64,000 bases of DNA from Phyllostachys edulis (lineage: Eukaryota; Streptophyta; Magnoliopsida; Poales; Poaceae), in assembly GCA_036346405.1 (NCBI GenBank), contig CM070566.1, positions 14,379,533 through 14,443,532 on the forward strand, given 5' to 3'. This document shows, piece by piece, positions 59,100 to 64,000 of the stretch. The translations under genes were made by a program, and so were the position numbers. The notes under the pieces are model-generated. The model was not told where the DNA came from. It was given only the letters and a program-made list of their open reading frames with translations, and ran no database searches. Numbering within the stretch: position 1 is the stretch's first letter; each line of letters starts with the position of its first letter.

Positions 59100-60010
59100 C
59101 TATGGAAGCACATCCGCTTTAGTAGAGCAAATCAAGACCGCTCAACAAGGACACTCTGAGTCCAGAGATTCAAACATCTCATGGCAAAAGGAAAAAGCCC
59201 CAAGATGATCGAAGATCGCAAGGAATCTATGGTATGGGAAAGCGTCTCTTTGTTCCCCACGGAAGGAACTCAAGGACTTGATTACGAAGAAGCCCACTCA
59301 ACAGTATACCCTACATCCAGCGGTACAAAGATGTATCGGGACATGAAGATTTTGTCTTGGTGGCCACGCATGAAAAGAGACATCGCCGAGTATGTAGCCT
59401 GTTGTGATGTATGTCGTGAATCAAGGCGAACATCGAAGCTTGCGAGGATTGCTTCAACCCTGCAAATTCCCGATGGAAATGGGAAGAAATTGGAATGGAT
59501 TTCATTACGGTCTACCCGAACCAAGTCAGGATGTGACTCAATATGGGTTATAGTTGATAGGTCGACCAAAGTAGCGCATTTCATCCCGGTAAAGACAACC
59601 TACAAGGGAGACAAGTTAGCCGAGCTATACATGGCTCGTGTTGTGTGTTTACATGGAGTACCCAAGAGGATAGTCTCCGATCGAGGATCTCAATTCACCT
59701 CGCATTTACAGGCTGTTTGCATGATGCCCTTGGGACACACCTTGATTTGACCTGACTTATCTTCCATGAGACCGATGGTGGTCGACGAGAAGGACAAATC
59801 AGATTCTAGAAGACATGCTTGAGCATGTGCTTTGGAATTCTTGTAAATGGGAAAAGTGTCTACCGTATGCCGAAGTTTGCATACAACAACAGCTACCGGT
59901 CGAGTTTGAAAATGTCCCCATTTGAAGCACTTTATGGTAGAAAATCTGAGAACCCTCTGCCTTTGGTGAGAATCGGTGAAGGATATACATTTGGACCAGA
60001 TACCCTCAAG
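59100..60010 (+). pseudogene. Gypsy integrase, degenerate
   Basis: The zinc-binding end reads HSTVYPTSSGTKMYRDMKI to VACCDVCRESR (59297-59430). The catalytic core has IWVIVDRSTKVAHFIPVKT (first Asp, near 59539-59595) and VSDRGSQFTSH (second Asp, near 59670-59705). The catalytic Glu region beyond 59710 is lost in frameshifts. SSLKMSPFEALYGRKSENPL (near 59905-59965) closes the domain. Confidence 0.85.
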
Positions 60011-60104
60011 CAAGTCTGAAGAAAGTTCGACTAATCGAGATCGCCTTCAAAATTGCTCGGTCAAGACAAAGAGTTATCTTGAGCAACCGTCGAAGAAATT
60101 GACT

Positions 60105-60545
60105 TTTGAAGTTGGAGGCGTTGTATACCTCAAGGTATCCCCACTTCGTGGAACTCGAAGATTCAAAGTAAAGGCAAGCTTGCCCCAAGATATATAGGAC
60201 CGTTTCGATTACCGTAAGCGTGGAGAAGTAGCCTATCGGCTAGAGCTACTGGAACATCTGTCGAGAGGTTCTAGCGTGTTTCCGTCTCCGGCTCAAGAAG
60301 TGTCTCGAGTACCTCAAGAAGCGGGCGCCCATTGAAGCCATCGCCCTTCAAAGAAGATCGACTTATCCGAGCACCGATCAAGATCCTCGGCGTCATCGAG
60401 AAGCGAACAAGGCGCCAAGTCTTCGCCTTTGCAAGGTCGATGGAGTCACCACTCGACCAAGAAGCCACACAGGAGCGAAGATCAGCGAAACAAGACTACC
60501 GTTCTGTTCTCGGGCGATTCGAATCTCGGGGTCGAGATTCCATTT
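60105..60545 (+). pseudogene. Gypsy integrase C-terminus with decayed chromodomain
   Basis: FEVGGVVYLKVSPLRGTRRF (60108-60165) is the GPY/F-type region. IKILGVIEKRTRRQ and QWSHHST-like residues (about 60380-60450) match the chromodomain of Tekay/Del chromoviruses, which guides insertion toward methylated chromatin. The aromatic cage cannot be judged because frames change twice. Confidence 0.65.
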
Positions 60546-60560
60546 AAGGTGGGTAGGATT
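60543..60560 (+). other. Gypsy polypurine tract
   Basis: Purine-rich TTTAAGGTGGGTAGGATT lies directly before the 3' LTR. Confidence 0.7.
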
Positions 60561-63500
60561 TGTAACGATCATTTTGACTTACCTCCCCTTCGGCCATCCC
60601 CTGTCTTTCTCTTCCTCCCTTTCCTTCACGCGCGTCACCGGGTCGGCCGGCAGTCAGTCTGCTCCCTCCTTCTCCGTGTGCCGCCTCCACCAACTCCATG
60701 ACTTTCGTGGCCGAGTCTCCGCTTCGTCGTCCGTCTTATCCTTGCCCAAGCACGTCGTCCCCCTGCTGCTCTGTCTTGCGCGCGCTTCGGCTCGTCTGCC
60801 ACGCGCCCGCGACCATGCTGCCAAGCCCTGCGTCGTCGAAGCGCGACCCCGCACCAGCGCCGCGTCGTCGCGCCTCGAGCAGCGCAAAAGCAGCGCTCGG
60901 GCCGGACCCCCTCGTCCTCTCGCGCCATGGCTCCCTATAAAGCTCCTCTCCCTCGCTTGACCTCCGCCGCCCGAGCTCGGTAAGTCGAGCAGAGCCGGCT
61001 TGCGCTCCCGTGGGCGCCCGCGCCGCCTCGCGCCTCCTCGTCGCTCCGGTGAGCCCCGCCCTCGACAACGCGTCCGGCATTCCGTGGCGCTTGAAGCTAA
61101 CCCCACCTCCCTTCACCTTCCACATCGCCCAGCGGCCCGCCGTCGTGCCTCTTCTTCTCCGCCACGGAACGCGCGTCGCCCGGCCAGCCCGCCCTTCCCC
61201 GACCGGCCCGAACCACGGTGGCCTCCCCGCCCTTGCCATGCCGGTCTGCGTGCCCTCGGCCAGCGCCGCTCCGCTGCCCGTCTTGCCGTGCCGCCTAAGC
61301 GCCGCCGCCTTCTGAGCTTCGAGAGCCGCTGCTCCTCCCGGCCTCGCCGCCACCTCCGTTGCACCGCCGCCCTCCCGCCACCTCGCGCCGCCACCGGCCG
61401 GCCTCCCGTGCCTCCTCTCCCAGCCTGCCCCTCTCCCGCTCGTGCTGCTGCGTGCTGCCTTCCTTCCGCTCGCTCCGCCCCGCCTTCCTCCCCATGGTGC
61501 ACCTCATTTGCTCTGCTGGCCGCCACCGCCGCCACTGCCACGGCGCCGCCTCCACCCGTGCTCTCTGTTTTCTCTGTGAAGCCACGAGGAGCAATAAACA
61601 AATGGGGAATTGGTTGATTTGGGGGTGATTTGGGGATTTTTGCTTGAGGCCCACATGTCATTTGCTTGCCCCCTACCCCTTTGGCTGCCATGTGGGGCCT
61701 CCTTCTTCCTATCTGTGAACCAATGCTCCAATGCACATGGGCAGGTCTATGCACTATCTTTGTGAACCACGGCTGATTTCTCTCTTTTCTAAGTCACTTA
61801 ATCTTCAAAAATTCATATCTTGTCCATTTCAACTCCAAAAATTATGAAATAAATTTCTAAAATTTGTTAAATCAAGATCTTGCTAATGGCATAGGACTTG
61901 ATTAATTTGGAGTTTATTTATTGTTCTTATTTATTTATTTATTTGCTCTCTTCGTTGTGTCTTTTAGGTATTGGCCTTGGATTAGGATTTGAAGGCAGGC
62001 GACCCTCGAGTTGATCAAGACCAAGAATACCAAGATCCCTAGCCTTTAACCAAGGCGAGTCAATACTTTGACCATATTGATCCTACATTTTATGCAAATT
62101 ATATTAATTTAAATTAGCAAAATTGCATGCTTTATTTCTTTATCAAATGTATGTTAAAGCTTAAGGTAGTTAAATTCCACTTGTTGATTAATTAAATTAA
62201 TATGCCATCCTTGACAACTTGAATCCATTAATCCTTGTCACCTAGTAACTATATGGTAATACTAGTCATAGGTTGTACTTAGCGACATGCTAGTCTTGCT
62301 TAAAGTACCGGTATTAAATACCCCAATCATCATTTCCTCAAACATAAAATGTTTGGGTAGTCATTGGTGGTCCATTGGCTAAAGGTTATGAAAATAAATT
62401 GGTTTTACTCCCCAAAAACCCCAATTGCTAGTTCTATCTGGCGGATGGTGAGGCGGTGGGTGCTCGGGGAGCACATGGTTGGTTGGCTTGTGGAATGAAC
62501 CGCCTAGATAACCCTAAGGACTTAATCTTGTCACGACCTCAAGTGTTAAACATGTGCAACCACAAGTGCGCAAAGTGCAACTTGGCCTAGTACAATTATA
62601 AAACCACAGAATGTGTCTCACACGGTGGAAAAATGTATCATGCAAGCTTGCGGTAAATAAGGCTTGAAAGGGCACCGAGGCAAGGGTGAAGTTACTGCCG
62701 TGACCGGGGTAAACTAACTACAGCGCGGGGTAACATCCCACATGAGCGTATGGGCGCAACCCCATATGGGTGAGATGCGGAAGGGCGAGGTAATTAGAAA
62801 AGTTCTTGTGGGTGCGCCCAACTACATGACTACGGAATCATGTGGGGTAATGGGTATGACTATCTCTTGTGGGTAAAGTGTACAAACCTCTGCGAGTCTA
62901 AAAGCTGTTTAAGCAAGTGTGCCCTACGGTCAAAAGCGGACATGGGAATCATAACTTGAGTTAGTTCTATTTCAAAAAGCTTTGTGGGTGGAATGGAAAA
63001 ATGGTGGAAGGGCTCACCTAGCCTGTTTTGGATTTCTCTGAGTCGCCGAGCTCGATGGGTGTGGTCTTTGGGGCAGCCCCAATTGAAAGGATGCATTGGT
63101 AGAGTTTCCACGGATGAAATCTCTACTATTATAATTATTGCACATGCTCTTTTTATTAAACTGCAATTTGTTAAAATGCTAAGTGATAGGACTTTGTAAT
63201 TATGATATTTGAAAACTTGCTTTGCAAATAAAAGAACCGAGCCATCCTTGTTAAACCTTGCATGTATATAATTGCATTGTGTGTTGGCTCATGAAACACA
63301 GTAGTAGTGCTCATTCTCGCTTCTCCCCCAACCCTCCAGATCATGAAGATGAAGGAGACTACGCCTACTACGATGGACCAGAAGATGATGGACAAGACTA
63401 TGACGAGGAGTAGCTTAGTTCTGTAGTTTAGGTCTCGCCCAGTCTAAGTAGACTCGTTGGTACCCGCGTCTGCAACCGATATTAGCCAGTCCTTGGTTAA

Positions 63501-63798
63501 TATCCGTCATACCACAGTCACCCGATCGCTTGCCTGTGTGAGATGAGCCCTACCTCGCCTTTTGCTTCCGCTATAGTTCACGTTGCTCTTATGTGATGTA
63601 ATCAATTTGGCTGTTCGCCCTTTTGTAAACTTCGACCCGATGTGGTCTATGTTACTCATTGGTTGTAATATTTTAATATTTGAGTTCACGCTTGTATGAA
63701 TGATCTAGCAATGTGTCTTTGTGAAGTGCTAGCTCTTGATCGAGGAATATACCAGTGATTTCACGGAGGATTTGGATTCACAAAATCCGGGTCCGACA
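60561..63798 (+). repeat. Gypsy 3' LTR (3238 bp)
   Basis: It starts TGTAACGATC and ends GGGTCCGACA. The AT-rich 3' two thirds align closely with the 5' LTR, while the GC-rich first kilobase differs by many indels. Confidence 0.92.
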
Positions 63799-63803
63799 TG
63801 AGG
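63799..63803. repeat. Gypsy target duplication, right
   Basis: TGAGG, identical to 51360-51364. Confidence 0.92.
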
Positions 63804-64000
63804 ATACTTTAATACAATATAATGCTCGTGTTCGATCTTAGCATCAATATGAAAATACGCACTATGTGAGTTGCACCACAATATGGTCAAGATAATAACA
63901 CTATTTAATGGTAGAGGTATGCACTAACTCACCAATGGTAACTTTGAATGTCGAAGGAAGGACATCCCCAAAAGATGAATAACATAATTCTCACCAAGCT

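Larger units (their letters stand above)
51365..63798 (+). mobile_element. Gypsy (Tekay/Del-type chromovirus) retrotransposon, 12.4 kb
   Basis: LTRs of 3243 and 3238 bp begin TGTAACGATCATTTTGAC and flank a 5.95-kb interior with a Met-type PBS, an extra upstream frame, zinc knuckles, protease, RT, RNase H, integrase and a decayed chromodomain. The TGAGG duplication is perfect. Integrase after RNase H and the chromodomain place it in the chromovirus branch. Rice elements such as RIRE3/RIRE8 share long LTRs and an extra frame before gag; I cannot confirm identity. Coding regions are broken throughout. Confidence 0.92.

Noticed and set aside
60635..61754. Several frames of 100-213 codons on both strands
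   Set aside because: Same GC-rich LTR region as above in the second copy; chance frames from low stop density.

Overview
This window is grass nuclear DNA, most likely rice or a close Oryza relative. It holds one 10-exon plant alcohol dehydrogenase gene, a Stowaway-type MITE, a MITE sitting inside a (TA)n microsatellite in the way described for the rice element Micron, and many LTR retrotransposons primed by tRNA-Met-like sites. There are no operons, tRNA/rRNA genes or CRISPR arrays. About four fifths of it is transposable-element sequence, and nearly every long reading frame is a retroelement fragment or a chance frame in GC-rich DNA.

Layout. 1-9692: a 2-kb block (gag and LTR of a minus-strand copia element plus about 1 kb of flank) is present twice, at 700-2734 and 6101-9692. 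A LINE/L1 body truncated at both ends lies exactly between the copies. The second copy alone carries two later insertions: a TRIM (6612-7298, TSD GTTCA) and a single-LTR copia-like unit (7699-8640, TSD CAGAG). The first copy serves as the empty site for both. 10280-12830: the ADH gene on the minus strand; its exons sum to a 379-residue enzyme apart from two 1-base losses. 12831-21112: intergenic DNA with small tandem duplications, a Stowaway MITE, an old copia 3' end and a 2.8-kb uncharacterised stretch. 21113-30704: a second copia (minus strand) with short LTRs, split by about 5 kb of rearranged, partly inverted LTR-like DNA. 30705-31720: NB-LRR resistance-gene fragments facing each other. 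31919-35362: a non-autonomous CACTA transposon (TSD AAA). 35941-38787 plus 50147-50690: a tandem duplication; one copy holds the Micron-like MITE and the other holds an 11.4-kb Maximus/SIRE-type copia (38788-50146), whose 5' LTR itself contains a solo LTR (39672-41350, TSD ACAAG). 51365-63798: a 12.4-kb gypsy element of the Tekay/Del (chromovirus) type with 3.24-kb LTRs and a perfect TSD (TGAGG).

The only cellular gene that looks nearly intact is the ADH. All element open reading frames are broken by stops or frameshifts, so none looks autonomous. The nesting gives a partial chronology: copia-A insertion, then duplication of the block, then TRIM and single-LTR insertion; copia-B, then its interruption; SIRE-type copia, then the solo LTR inside its LTR. 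I found no convincing undescribed system. The most unusual items are the single-LTR unit with flush target duplications, the LINE trapped at a duplication joint, palindromic CGGTA..TACCG motifs shared by two copia LTR families, and a conserved acidic reading frame inside the gypsy LTRs.
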